Made by a program: the position numbers and the translations under genes
Shown here: piece after piece, positions 17,448 to 25,749 of the stretch
Position numbering within the stretch: the first letter of the stretch is position 1
Layout of the letters: each line of letters starts with the position of its first letter
Virus record (IMG/VR): IMGVR_UViG_3300023106_000022
Span: 1 to 37,792 of that record
DNA from: a virus
Length of the DNA: 37,792 nucleotides
Reading direction: 5' to 3' (one strand)
The notes under the pieces: model-generated
What the model saw: only the letters and a program-made list of their open reading frames with translations
The model's database searches: none
What the model was told of the DNA's origin: nothing

Positions 17448-18016
17448 TATGCAGCTTTTTTATTATTTACGTGTTCGCATTCCTCAATATAATCCCTGAT
17501 CATTATACATACGCTTTCCATATCGTCCTTTTCCCTGTCAATTTTTACTTTTTCTGATATGCGATTAAGCAACCGTATAAAATCATGCCGTGCATTACGA
17601 TCTTCCTTTACAACACCTGATTCATCTATTAAAGCAAGGTCTTTCTCTAATTTTTCCAACTCAGCAACCTGTCTTTGTTCTTTTGCATGAATGCGGCGCA
17701 ACTGCACATCTAAATCAGTTGAAGGCCATACAATCCTATGCCCGTATTTTTTCACCATGCTATACGCAGGCTCGTAAGGTTCGCCAAAAGAATTAAAGCT
17801 ATGCGTTTGAATCTCTATAAATTTATCTACCGTCCAAAGGCGCGTTTCCAGGTTATAAATTGAAATAAGCAAATTCAATTGCCGGTAATTTGCCATGCCT
17901 GAAAGGTCAATATATTGCGTGTAAAGGTCTTCCCAATTATCAATGTCTTCTTTTTCGCCATTGAACATAGCAAGCATGAATCGTTTAACAGTAATATCGG
18001 CAAGCGTGTAGATCAT
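17447..18016 (-). CDS. Tail protein in the assembly-chaperone slot
   Basis: A 189-residue protein. I start it at the ATG at 18016, which overlaps the upstream stop as ATGA; a longer frame to 18061 would overlap the upstream gene by 49 nt. It is helical and Lys/Glu-rich, with IYTLADITVKRFMLAMFNGE at the N-terminus and NKKAA at the end. Directly before the tape measure gene, phages usually encode tail assembly chaperones that coat the tape measure protein. Location supports this, but no family signature is visible. Confidence 0.6.
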   Translation of the reverse strand: MIYTLADITVKRFMLAMFNGEKEDIDNWEDLYTQYIDLSGMANYRQLNLLISIYNLETRLWTVDKFIEIQTHSFNSFGEPYEPAYSMVKKYGHRIVWPSTDLDVQLRRIHAKEQRQVAELEKLEKDLALIDESGVVKEDRNARHDFIRLLNRISEKVKIDREKDDMESVCIMIRDYIEECEHVNNKKAA

Positions 18017-18198
18017 GCAAAACGTTTCTTTAAAAGTGCGATCGTAACCACTATGGGCCATAACACAGCATATAAAATAAAGGCTGCTATACGAATATTT
18101 CTCGTTTGTGGATTGTGCTTTGAAATATGAGTAAGTATAGATTTTGAAATTATCAAACCAATGATGAGGTAAATAATTGCTATTATTGCTATTATCAT
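18013..18198 (-). CDS. Small two-helix membrane protein in tail module
   Basis: A 61-residue protein with two membrane helices, residues 1-18 (Ile-rich) and about 36-55 (IAAFILYAVLWPIVVTIALL), separated by a basic polar loop and ending KKRFA. Both ends overlap neighbours in ATGA junctions. A membrane protein between tail genes is unexpected. It could be a holin-like protein, an exclusion protein or, if the slippery site at 18198-18204 works, a frameshifted C-terminus of the preceding protein. The tight overlaps argue that it is translated. Confidence 0.6.
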   Translation of the reverse strand: MIIAIIAIIYLIIGLIISKSILTHISKHNPQTRNIRIAAFILYAVLWPIVVTIALLKKRFA

Positions 18199-18641
18199 TT
18201 TAAAATATTTTCAATTTTTTTTACAAATAAAGGGATAACGGTCCCAGTTGCCATTTCTTCTGCCTGATCGGGAGAAAGCCCGTAATTATCCTCCCCTATT
18301 CTATCCACCATTTTCGTAAATGTTTCTAATGGCGAAGTGGTTTTATAGGTTGTCTTCATTACCTGCGTGCGCAGAGATCCGTAAAGCTGCCCGGTGCTAA
18401 AGAATGTTACCCTGTCCGTTTCTGCACCCAATCCAAAGCCGTAAGTTTTCTTCAAATAAACCGTAAGCGCCGCATACTCATCAATCCTTTTGCGCCCGTC
18501 CTTGCCTATGCCTGCTGCTAATTGCTCCTGCTGTAGCTCTGTGATACGTTCTGAGTTATCAGATACAATACGCTGCACTTCCGTTTCCGTATCGAAATTA
18601 CGCAATGCATTTGCCTTTTGCAAAAGATCATCAAGTGCCAT
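18195..18641 (-). CDS. Tail protein downstream of major tail protein
   Basis: A 148-residue protein from the ATG at 18641. A TTG at 18656 would put the start within the terminator hairpin region, so it is rejected. It is helical at the N-terminus (LDDLLQKANALRNFDTETEV). A middle part with LTVYLKKTYGFG and VTFFSTGQLYGSLR follows, then an acidic end (GEDNYGLSPDQAEEMATGTV). Its slot after the major tail protein fits a tail completion or chaperone protein. No known family is recognised. It lies 14 nt after a strong terminator, so it depends on readthrough or an unseen promoter. Confidence 0.65.
   Translation of the reverse strand: MALDDLLQKANALRNFDTETEVQRIVSDNSERITELQQEQLAAGIGKDGRKRIDEYAALTVYLKKTYGFGLGAETDRVTFFSTGQLYGSLRTQVMKTTYKTTSPLETFTKMVDRIGEDNYGLSPDQAEEMATGTVIPLFVKKIENILK
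18198..18204 (-). other. Candidate -1 slippery heptamer T-TTA-AAA
   Basis: The last two sense codons of the 148-residue tail gene read TTA AAA, preceded by T and followed by the stop TGA, giving a perfect X-XXY-YYZ heptamer. A -1 shift would read straight into the ATG of the two-helix membrane protein. Many siphophages use such a shift between the major tail and tape measure genes. Simple ATGA re-initiation explains the layout equally well. Confidence 0.4.
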
Positions 18642-18654
18642 AAGATAAAGATAC

Positions 18655-18686
18655 AAAAAAGCCCCGCTATGATGCGGGGCTTTTTT
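18655..18686. terminator. Strong bidirectional Rho-independent terminator
   Basis: GCCCCGC (18661-18667) pairs with GCGGGGC (18674-18680) around the loop TATGAT. A6 and T6 flank the stem, so either strand ends in a U-run. It lies 16 nt after the stop of the probable major tail protein gene and before the other tail genes. It probably keeps major tail protein mRNA in excess over downstream tail mRNA. Confidence 0.93.
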
Positions 18687-18701
18687 AATGAAATTTATAT
18701 C

Positions 18702-20000
18702 TTACGGAACAAGTACAGTATAAATCGCTCCGGTATCATAGCCTTCTACCCCGTTTGCACGAAGGATGGCAGGCGCAGCAAGTTGAATGGTGTAAGTCCC
18801 TGCACCACCCGTAACTGTTATTGCAATCTTGCCGTTTCCGTTAAGCGCAATAGCTGTAGGCGTTATCACAGTACCGTTCTTTTTAACGATAAAGTTTTCC
18901 AACTGTACAAGGCCCGGGTCAGTTGTCCCCGGGTATGCCGCAATAAGGTCAGTTCCTGCACATTCTGTTTTTACATTTATTGCAAAAACAATCGTACCAT
19001 CAACGCCACCCGTAAATGCCGCTTCCGTTGCTGCAATATCCCCGATGATATTCGCTACAGGCAATACGGTATTTAATGCTGCTCCGAAGGCTGCAGGAAT
19101 AGCATAAGTTACTACGCCCGTTGCTGCCGTTGCAGTGATGCCTCTGAATGCTTTAGCTGTAACCGCTGCCGCAATAGCCGTAGCAAGTTGCGCAGTAGTT
19201 TGTGTTCCTACACGGGTAACAGTACCCGAAACATCGCCTACTCCCGGAATAGTGATTTGAATAGAAGAACCTGCTGCACCTGAAGCAGTGATAGTTGTTG
19301 TGCCGCCTGTCGGAGCCGTGCCGCCGCTTGTAACCGGTGCTACCGCCCCTGTAACGTCTGCATCCAAAAGCCCCTGCAGCCCTAAAACATTCTCATCTTC
19401 GCTTGTAGCAAAAAGAGCGCTGTTCAAAACATACGCATTAGGGCTAAACGAGATCATCAGGTTGTTTTTGAAGCTCGTGGTAAATGTCGCAAGCGTAGGC
19501 GCTAAGCCTTTCAGCATATTGGTTGTGATAAAGCCAAAGGTTTGATCACCGTCCGAATTTATACCATACTTACCAACAAGGATTTGCCCTTTCAGATCAA
19601 TTTCCATAAACCCATTCAGGTTTAAACGCATTAGCTTTTCAGCCAAACAAAGACCGCCTTCAATAGTAATAAATGTACGGTTGTACATCCTGTCCTTTAC
19701 AAATACCTCAGCACCATTCGGCAATGTTTCTATTGTATCACTCCCGCTGCCTTCTGTAATATCATTCACCGGGGCGAAATTACCGAAAATAGGAAATATT
19801 CTTTGGCCCGGTGCCGCATGCACCTGTGCACGTAAAAACTCAGTAAGATTCCCATTATACGGTGCCGCATCAACCTGCTTTTTTGTGAATCTGAAATTGG
19901 TATTACCCAAGATCAAGCCACCTGTTACGCCAAGTTTTTTTGCGCATCCTACCGCTGTATTAACGACTGATTCAGCCGTGTCGCATGGATCGTAAATCAT
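18702..20000 (-). CDS. Probable major tail protein
   Basis: A 432-residue beta-rich protein. The N-terminal 210 residues (LGVTGGLILGNTNFRFTKKQV ... DRMYNRTFITIEGGLCLAEKLMRL) look like the core fold. A Gly/Ala/Thr-rich middle (about 220-330) has VSGTVTRVGTQTTAQLATAI, similar to inserted domains in sheath and tube proteins. The C-terminal 80 residues look Ig-like (NGKIAITVTGGAGTYTIQLA). It follows the connector genes and is followed by a strong terminator, as expected for a protein needed in hundreds of copies. A head decoration role is the main alternative. Confidence 0.65.
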   Translation of the reverse strand: MIYDPCDTAESVVNTAVGCAKKLGVTGGLILGNTNFRFTKKQVDAAPYNGNLTEFLRAQVHAAPGQRIFPIFGNFAPVNDITEGSGSDTIETLPNGAEVFVKDRMYNRTFITIEGGLCLAEKLMRLNLNGFMEIDLKGQILVGKYGINSDGDQTFGFITTNMLKGLAPTLATFTTSFKNNLMISFSPNAYVLNSALFATSEDENVLGLQGLLDADVTGAVAPVTSGGTAPTGGTTTITASGAAGSSIQITIPGVGDVSGTVTRVGTQTTAQLATAIAAAVTAKAFRGITATAATGVVTYAIPAAFGAALNTVLPVANIIGDIAATEAAFTGGVDGTIVFAINVKTECAGTDLIAAYPGTTDPGLVQLENFIVKKNGTVITPTAIALNGNGKIAITVTGGAGTYTIQLAAPAILRANGVEGYDTGAIYTVLVP

Positions 20001-20020
20001 GTTGTTTTATTTTAATTTTT

Positions 20021-20548
20021 TTAACAATTTTGTTGAAAAGTGAGTTTTAAATTCTGCAATTCTATTGCATCCAGGTAATCAGTAAGCGCCTTACCTGCAC
20101 CCTTAGTCCCCCAATAAAGGCGGTCCCATTTAGTACAAACAAGGTTTTTAGGGTCGCTTTCTACAATCATTCCACTTTGGCATAGCATCTTCTTGAATAT
20201 TTCATAAATCGGGTATAATATAGGCTTGAAAGTCATGTCATACCTTTTTTCTGAGGTGTAAACAGCTTCAGTCATGGTGCAGATAATGATCTTTGGAAAA
20301 GTAACTTCACCATAATAACCACCGGAATTACCCAACCTTTCAGGGTAATCGTGAAAAACAAGTATAAGCGGGTATTTCTTAACTGTCGGATCGTATGCCT
20401 GTTCTTTAGTCATTTCAAGCAACCGTGCTTCAGCTTGTTCTTCCGGCTCGTGCATAAACTGTATTGCTGATCCATAAGCAACAGCTGTTTTTTCAACAAC
20501 TTTTGCTAATATATCAGAAATAATTACCGGTTGCGGAATGTGTATCAT
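20021..20548 (-). CDS. Tail terminator or neck protein
   Basis: A 175-residue protein with a helical N-terminus (ISDILAKVVEKTAVAYGSAI) and a strand-rich centre (YPLILVFHDYPERLGNSGGYYGEV ... KIIICTMTEAVYTSEKRYD). A helix follows (KPILYPIYEIFKKML) and then a terminal strand. This pattern, a strand pair and then 'T...R......ilyPiy..f', fits tail completion proteins that cap the tube at the neck. Placed between a connector gene and the probable major tail protein gene, overlapping the former by ATGA. Assignment by fold impression and order only. Confidence 0.6.
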   Translation of the reverse strand: MIHIPQPVIISDILAKVVEKTAVAYGSAIQFMHEPEEQAEARLLEMTKEQAYDPTVKKYPLILVFHDYPERLGNSGGYYGEVTFPKIIICTMTEAVYTSEKRYDMTFKPILYPIYEIFKKMLCQSGMIVESDPKNLVCTKWDRLYWGTKGAGKALTDYLDAIELQNLKLTFQQNC

Positions 20549-21405
20549 AACCCGAGGCTGTTTCTGTACTCAAAGATCTTGTTTCTGTGACAACTGTAAT
20601 TTGTCCAATCCGAATTGTACTCTAAATTAGCTGTGATCAATCCTGAAGGACTGAAAGTAAAATTAAAGTATTCGTTCGGCTGTGTCCCATCAGTCAAAGT
20701 AAAAACCGCTGTTTGCGGGTCCCACGTATAACCCACGTTATCTACAAGCGTTCCCTGTCCGATTCTTTCCGGGTAAATCTCATAGCCTTTAAAGTTGGGC
20801 GCTCCCGCCGTACCTTCAAAGGTAAATGATGTTTGATTTGCACCGAATCCTGTCGTTATGCCTGCCTGAAGTGTTACCGGAGCTCTGTAACCAAGTGGAT
20901 TAGTGTAGTAGTCAACCTGTCCCGAAGTGCCGTAGAAAAAATTCATGTATGTGATAAATCCTTTCAGATAATCTGCCATTTCATTCCATGCATTTACCAT
21001 TTTGAATACAGGAGATGCACTCACAGCATTTTGCGATTTTGTTTTCGCTTCGCCGCCGCTTACGCTATTTGTGCTTTCCTCCTCCTGGTAGCAGTAGTAA
21101 ACAAAATTTGCCAACGGGGACAGTTTTTTATCATTCTGCAGCCCTATCCAATCACAATATTTTCCATCCGATGAAAATACCATTCCTTTTAAAAGCCCAT
21201 AAAAATAACTTGTCTGATCCAGTGGCATGACAGCATACCAAGCAGCAAACTGAGTATATAATGACGGTCCGAGAATCTTATTCAAAAATTCGTATTGGCT
21301 GTCTGTTATAAGCGCAGTTATACGGTTCTGAACGGAACCCGTTTCGGCAATATTAGGAATACTCAGTTTGCCCTTGAAATATGTATAATCTATAAGGTTG
21401 TTCAT
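20545..21405 (-). CDS. Head-tail connector (adaptor) protein
   Basis: A 286-residue protein. The N-terminal 160 residues are helical and rich in aromatics (ITDSQYEFLNKILGPSLYTQF ... YYCYQEEESTNSVSG). This resembles the helical adaptors that dock on the portal. Residues 180-255 are a beta domain with ERIGQGTL ... FTLTDGTQPNEYFNF that matches a domain in the collar-type fibre. The last 30 residues are polar with Tyr and Trp. It follows the capsid genes and precedes the tail-terminator-like gene, the canonical connector slot. Confidence 0.62.
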   Translation of the reverse strand: MNNLIDYTYFKGKLSIPNIAETGSVQNRITALITDSQYEFLNKILGPSLYTQFAAWYAVMPLDQTSYFYGLLKGMVFSSDGKYCDWIGLQNDKKLSPLANFVYYCYQEEESTNSVSGGEAKTKSQNAVSASPVFKMVNAWNEMADYLKGFITYMNFFYGTSGQVDYYTNPLGYRAPVTLQAGITTGFGANQTSFTFEGTAGAPNFKGYEIYPERIGQGTLVDNVGYTWDPQTAVFTLTDGTQPNEYFNFTFSPSGLITANLEYNSDWTNYSCHRNKIFEYRNSLGL

Positions 21406-21800
21406 TACTCTGAGGGAACAATTAGTTTAGCCGCAGATGTTCCTGTAACAGTTGTTGCTCCGGATCGTATAATTCGCCAATAACGGGCTGCGGTGACCTT
21501 ATTCCATATTACAGTATTGGTTGCAGCGTTCGTCATTGTCAGTGTGTCGCTGTTGATGAAATTTGTACCGTTTACCGAATATGAAAGGATTGCCGTTCCT
21601 GCCATTGTTCCCGTTGCACGGGTAAATACCGGCTGAATCGTTACCATGCTATAGCCTTTTAACATAGTATAGTTCATTGTATCTATACTCGTGTTAAGGA
21701 TTGCACCGGTTGGATTGGTAGCCGTGTATTTGAAAGGCGTTTGGGCCTGAGAAGTCGTGAATACCGCTACAAGAGCGATAAGGCATAATATTTTACGCAT
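21405..21800 (-). CDS. Exported beta protein in head module
   Basis: A 131-residue protein from the ATG at 21800. This start overlaps the previous stop by 8 nt and gives a textbook Sec signal (RKILCLIALVAVFTTSQAQ); the longer frame is just Lys/Arg-rich overlap. The mature part is Thr/Ala/Asn-rich beta, with TAILSYSVNGTNFINSDTLT and a W-RIIRSGATTVTGTSAA end, similar to Ig-like or discoidin-like modules. The head module slot would suit a decoration protein, yet the signal peptide predicts export. It overlaps the next gene by one base. Confidence 0.7.
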   Translation of the reverse strand: MRKILCLIALVAVFTTSQAQTPFKYTATNPTGAILNTSIDTMNYTMLKGYSMVTIQPVFTRATGTMAGTAILSYSVNGTNFINSDTLTMTNAATNTVIWNKVTAARYWRIIRSGATTVTGTSAAKLIVPSE

Positions 21801-22035
21801 TTTTCTTTTCCTCCTTTTTAGCTTTTTCCAAAGCCTCTTTTTGTTCTTCAATTAGTTTCTTTTGATCGATCTCTTTCACATGGACTTTTGCCCCCGGTGT
21901 GTTTTTGATCTTTTCCGCAAGCGTTTTATGAATGGCATGCGTTTCCCCTTTTTTGTAAAGTACTTTTCCGTCCTTTACTTTAGTGTAATCCGCATCAAAA
22001 GTTACCATTCTCGCATTATCTAATTTCTTTCCCAT
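21793..22035 (-). CDS. Small basic protein after capsid gene
   Basis: An 80-residue, Lys/Glu-rich protein. A short beta part (MVTFDADYTKVKDGKVLYKKGE) is followed by a long charged helix ending EKAKKEEKKNA. It lies 34 nt downstream of the capsid gene. Small proteins in this slot in other phages are head completion or fibre-like decoration proteins, but no family is recognised. Its stop overlaps the next start by 8 nt. Confidence 0.7.
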   Translation of the reverse strand: MGKKLDNARMVTFDADYTKVKDGKVLYKKGETHAIHKTLAEKIKNTPGAKVHVKEIDQKKLIEEQKEALEKAKKEEKKNA

Positions 22036-22068
22036 TTTTAAAGTGCAAGGCTTCGGCCCTGCTGTCGT

Positions 22069-23538
22069 TTATGGGGCAGGAACGCCCGTAATGTCAGCAA
22101 TAATGTTTGCAAAAGTGTCGTACATAACACTGTTTTCCCTGTTTTCAGGAATGAATGAAAGAAACTCCTGATAGCCACGGAATGAAGTTTTATCCTCACG
22201 GAAATCTTCGCCGTTAAGACCTCTTTCAAATACCATAGGCCCGTATGCGTAAATCTTAAAGCCAAGATCACGACCGATAACCAAAATATTTGTTGAAGGA
22301 ATATCCTCTTCGTCAGCCCAATCTACCATTACACCAGCAATAAACAGTTGGTTCATTGAATTAACATAAACCAGGTTATTGTTAAGCCATTTGCCGTCTG
22401 TTGCTTTAAGGTGCATGATACGGTAGTAAACATCAGAAGAAACGAATACCATTCCTGCTTCTTCTTTGTTATACGCCATGAAAGCGATCGCTGCTATAAT
22501 AGCATCAATATAATTCGGGTTTTCAATCGCATCATCATAACCAGGCGTTGCCGTGTATTGAACTGCATTTGTTTTAAGACCCAAAGGAGCAAGCGCATTC
22601 ACTGCAGGATCATTGTTCAAAAGACCATCATTAATAGCCTCTCTCATTTCATCCATGAAATCTTCACGGATCCAATTCTGCAGGCTCGGAATATCTTTCA
22701 AGAGCTTATCCTCAACCGTACCGAAGATAGCAACCTTTGTTGCATCTACGCGACCCGTTGTAACCCTGAATGATCTTTTAGGTTTTGGTGCACCTGAAGC
22801 AATCCACGCAGCATGACCCGGGTTGCCTGACGGAGATGATGCATTACCAACTTCAATTTTTACCAAGTAAAGCAATGTAGGGACATTGATCGTCTGAATA
22901 TCAAAGTTGTCAAGAATGAGGTTACGTTTTCTTTTTCTTTTGTACAAACGGGGATCAACATAACGGCCCGTGAAAGCTGTTGTATCTGTGTCGTTGCCAC
23001 CTGTGAAAAATACCGCTTCTCCAAATGTTTCAGCCGCTTTGATACTGATCTTAGCCGCTTTGCTTGTTTTTTCTCCGTCAACAAATGTAGCTTCAACAAA
23101 AGCCTTAACTTCTGCTTCGCTTACTACTTGCCCGGCTTTAGGTGCTGCACCGCCGTTTTCTTTCCCTTTCGCTGCTTCTTCTTGTAGCTCGATGATCTGC
23201 TTGTGAATATCAGCATTAGCTTTATTGATTGACTCAATAGCCTTGCTAATATCAGCATCTTTCATTGCTTTAATGTTTTCAGCGAGATCTTTAATTTCTT
23301 TCTGAAGGGTTTCAAATTGCTTTACATCTGCCTTTTCACCCATCAATTTATTAAAGCCTTCTACCTGAATACCTATCTGCTTAATGGCTTCTTCTTCAGA
23401 TAGATCACTTTTTTCTTCCTCACCGCCATCTGATTTGTATGCGGCATTTTGGAAGTTTTTCAATCCCAATCTGCGGCTTGTTAGCTTTGGCGCGTAACTG
23501 ATATGCCGGGAAGGGAATTTTAATGTTCCTTTTGTCAT
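22069..23538 (-). CDS. HK97-fold major capsid protein
   Basis: A 489-residue protein. Residues 1-45 form a basic lead. Residues 45-130 are an acidic coiled coil (EAIKQIGIQVEGFNKLMGE ...) that serves as the delta scaffold domain. From about 170 comes the mature shell protein with E-loop and P-domain features (NILDNF-type start, TGRVDATKVAIFGTVEDKLL) and the spine and A-domain (DGLLNNDPAVNALAPLGL, MVFVSSDVYYRIMHLK, VMVDWADEEDIP). Length is usual for uncleaved HK97-type capsid precursors. The protease gene just upstream would remove the scaffold. The start overlaps the protease stop by ATGA. Confidence 0.93.
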   Translation of the reverse strand: MTKGTLKFPSRHISYAPKLTSRRLGLKNFQNAAYKSDGGEEEKSDLSEEEAIKQIGIQVEGFNKLMGEKADVKQFETLQKEIKDLAENIKAMKDADISKAIESINKANADIHKQIIELQEEAAKGKENGGAAPKAGQVVSEAEVKAFVEATFVDGEKTSKAAKISIKAAETFGEAVFFTGGNDTDTTAFTGRYVDPRLYKRKRKRNLILDNFDIQTINVPTLLYLVKIEVGNASSPSGNPGHAAWIASGAPKPKRSFRVTTGRVDATKVAIFGTVEDKLLKDIPSLQNWIREDFMDEMREAINDGLLNNDPAVNALAPLGLKTNAVQYTATPGYDDAIENPNYIDAIIAAIAFMAYNKEEAGMVFVSSDVYYRIMHLKATDGKWLNNNLVYVNSMNQLFIAGVMVDWADEEDIPSTNILVIGRDLGFKIYAYGPMVFERGLNGEDFREDKTSFRGYQEFLSFIPENRENSVMYDTFANIIADITGVPAP

Positions 23539-24353
23539 TTTACCTTTTTTAAAAGTTCGTTTAATAATTGTTTCCTTTTTTGAGTGGTTACCCGGCTCGA
23601 TGAAGTGGTTTTCCCGGCTTCAGTATTTTGATACTCCAAAACATAATCCGTAGGAGTTATAAAATTGCTTCCTTTTACTACTGCTGATCCTTCAATAATC
23701 TTCGCCTCTGTTACTGCCCAAAAATAACCCCTTGCTTCAGCAGCATCTTTATTTACAACAGGCTGAATATATTTATCCCAATTCTCTTTTTCCTGAGTAT
23801 ATGCAGGGCTGTCACTATTTACACAAAAGTATTCTTTCATGTACTGCATCCTTACACTATGATTCTTTACATACCCTTTTGCGTATTGGTCAAACATATA
23901 CGGATTTCGGTCCTTATAAACAATACTATCAAAAACAAGCGCCTGAGTGGAGCCAGGAAGATCAAAACCTAATTCTTTCCAAGTCATTGTTTTTGTATAG
24001 GCTTTTACCTCATCAGCAATAATGCCTTTAAAAGATAATTCATGTTCCTGACAAAGGAAATGATCCTTACTTTCCTGCAAATTCTTTTTCCATATACCAT
24101 CTATGTGAACGTCTGCGTGACTGTCAAACAGATTTGTAGTGTTAATAATTGAACGCACTTTGAGCATAGTAGCATTTTGGCTGATAGCCTCATCTTTTAT
24201 TGCTGTACCGCGATCATCCACCGCAAAAGAAATATGAGAAAAAGCATCTGCCCTTTTCTGCTCTGACTTTCTTTGAGACGAAATTAAGGACTTGTTTTCT
24301 ACAAGCCATTTTATTTGATCTTCCTTATTTTCAAAGTGTTTTATCTCAATCAT
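23535..24353 (-). CDS. Prohead maturation protease
   Basis: A 272-residue protein. A strand-rich core contains NTTNLFDSHADVHIDGIW, then His104 in CQEHELSFKG, the segment MTWKELGFDLPGS, and Ser166 in YVKNHSVRMQY. His and Ser at this spacing are the likely catalytic pair of the HK97-type (U35-like) prohead protease family. The C-terminal third is Lys/Ser/Thr-rich and ends in a basic helix, consistent with a self-cleaved scaffold-binding tail. It lies between portal and capsid genes, the standard order. It overlaps both a small upstream gene and the capsid gene by ATGA. Confidence 0.85.
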   Translation of the reverse strand: MIEIKHFENKEDQIKWLVENKSLISSQRKSEQKRADAFSHISFAVDDRGTAIKDEAISQNATMLKVRSIINTTNLFDSHADVHIDGIWKKNLQESKDHFLCQEHELSFKGIIADEVKAYTKTMTWKELGFDLPGSTQALVFDSIVYKDRNPYMFDQYAKGYVKNHSVRMQYMKEYFCVNSDSPAYTQEKENWDKYIQPVVNKDAAEARGYFWAVTEAKIIEGSAVVKGSNFITPTDYVLEYQNTEAGKTTSSSRVTTQKRKQLLNELLKKVK

Positions 24354-24487
24354 TTCTTTACATCTTTATTTTTGATGCGATCTTTTATAGCTTCCTTCAT
24401 GCCTTCATCCTTTGTATTTTTGGCAATATCAGCAAGTCTTTTATCAGTTGTTCCCTTGTCCTGCGACTGTGACGGTTGGTTTTGCAT
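24350..24487 (-). CDS. Small hydrophilic protein between portal and protease
   Basis: A 45-residue, highly charged protein (NQPSQSQDKGTTDKRLADI ... DRIKNKDVKK) that bridges the gap between portal and protease genes. Its ATG at 24487 lies within the portal C-terminal codons and its TGA overlaps the protease ATG as ATGA. That junction type is used throughout this genome and supports translation. Predicted to be a single helix. It may be a minor head or scaffold peptide; no family is known. Confidence 0.6.
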   Translation of the reverse strand: MQNQPSQSQDKGTTDKRLADIAKNTKDEGMKEAIKDRIKNKDVKK

Positions 24488-25703
24488 TCTTTGTAGCTTT
24501 AGTAAAATCCGTTTGTAAAAATTTATTTACCTCATCCAAAGGTACATCCTGATCAATTAACAAAGTAAAAGTATCTGCAATACTTTTTTTAACCGTAGCA
24601 CGGTCTTTTTCAAAAACCTGATTAAACGGCAAGTGATCCCATTTTATACAGATCTTTTTCCCCTCATCAATATATCCCCACCTTTTAGCGAAAGGGTGCA
24701 TAAAATCGTCTCCTTTTGGCTGCAAAGTATAACTTACATGGCTTGCCCTTGCTTTTTCCTGATTTTCATATACGCTGCTTTGGTATGCTTCTAAGACGTC
24801 ACGCGGGATATTGAACATATTGCCAATAATGAAATAAGCATCCAGATAAGACTGATCCAATTTTAAGGAAGCAATATCTTCAACGAACCTTTTAATATCG
24901 ATCATGCTTTTTACAGCGTGAACATCCTTATCCCCGTCAATGGTTTTTTCTATACTTTCTTTTTCTGCCTGCCCCATTGGTAGCTGAGTGGGGTTATTGA
25001 AGTCTGATGTACCGGCTACAAGGAATTTACGGGCGTAACGCAGGTTTACATTTGTTCCGTTAAGAGCTTCTTCTGAGTTGGTGATCACCTTGTAAAGTGC
25101 ATCTATGCGGCTTGGAGACTTCCACCAATTTCCGATACTGTTTGTAAGATCAAAGGTATTTATAAGTTTTGAAAGCGCGAATTTGAATACCGTTCCATCC
25201 TCGTAACGGTAAATGATCTCCGTTTTCATCAGTTCATTATACTTCGCATCGCTAAAAATAAACTTATCCCGGTCCTTATCGAGGCTTACGGGCCATTCGA
25301 TCTTATTGGGCTGCAGGAAATACATTTTGTTCTTGGTATTGGTAACAACATCGCTATCAATATAGCAATTTGCAGTACCCATCATGGTCCAAAACATATA
25401 ATCCCAAAGAAATTGCTTCTCTGTCTGCATTAAATTAGGGTTTGCAAACCTATCAAGCGCCGGATCATTTTCTATAATCGCACCGTCCTTATCATAAACA
25501 TAAATTTTGCCAAGTGAAAAGAGATCACACTGCAGGGAAATAACTTTTAAAAGAGCAGGATTTGTGAGTACGGCAAGCAGCTTTTCCTGATCTTTACCGT
25601 AATCGTTGAATACCGGAGACCCAAATAATGAGGACAGCATTTTAAACGGCATAAAGCCGTCCCAATTCTTTTTTCCAAACCAACTAAAGGGATTCCAGTT
25701 CAA
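24444..25703 (-). CDS. Portal protein
   Basis: A 419-residue protein with the N-terminal NWNPFSWFGKK motif of phage portals. A TTG start at 25703 is needed to include it; the first ATG is 17 codons further in, at 25652. The body has the portal order: wing strands (TANCYIDSDVV ... MYFLQPNKIEWP), a long stem helix region (SYLDAYFIIGNMFNIPRDVLEAYQ) and a basic C-terminal tail. The dodecameric ring forms the capsid vertex for DNA entry and tail attachment. It follows terminase and precedes protease and capsid genes, as in HK97-type modules. Confidence 0.85.
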   Translation of the reverse strand: MNWNPFSWFGKKNWDGFMPFKMLSSLFGSPVFNDYGKDQEKLLAVLTNPALLKVISLQCDLFSLGKIYVYDKDGAIIENDPALDRFANPNLMQTEKQFLWDYMFWTMMGTANCYIDSDVVTNTKNKMYFLQPNKIEWPVSLDKDRDKFIFSDAKYNELMKTEIIYRYEDGTVFKFALSKLINTFDLTNSIGNWWKSPSRIDALYKVITNSEEALNGTNVNLRYARKFLVAGTSDFNNPTQLPMGQAEKESIEKTIDGDKDVHAVKSMIDIKRFVEDIASLKLDQSYLDAYFIIGNMFNIPRDVLEAYQSSVYENQEKARASHVSYTLQPKGDDFMHPFAKRWGYIDEGKKICIKWDHLPFNQVFEKDRATVKKSIADTFTLLIDQDVPLDEVNKFLQTDFTKATKNAKPTVTVAGQGNN

Positions 25704-25749
25704 TACTGTTTCGTTTGGACGGCAATATACAAATAAATATTATTAAAAC

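Noticed and set aside
18017-18061. Upstream start for the tail chaperone-slot protein
   Set aside because: The ATGA junction at 18016 matches the gene-overlap style of this genome, whereas the longer start would overlap 49 nt of the membrane protein gene.
18195-18215. A-AAA-AAA slippery site near the end of the 148-residue tail gene
   Set aside because: A -1 shift there meets a TGA one codon later, so it would not give an extended product.
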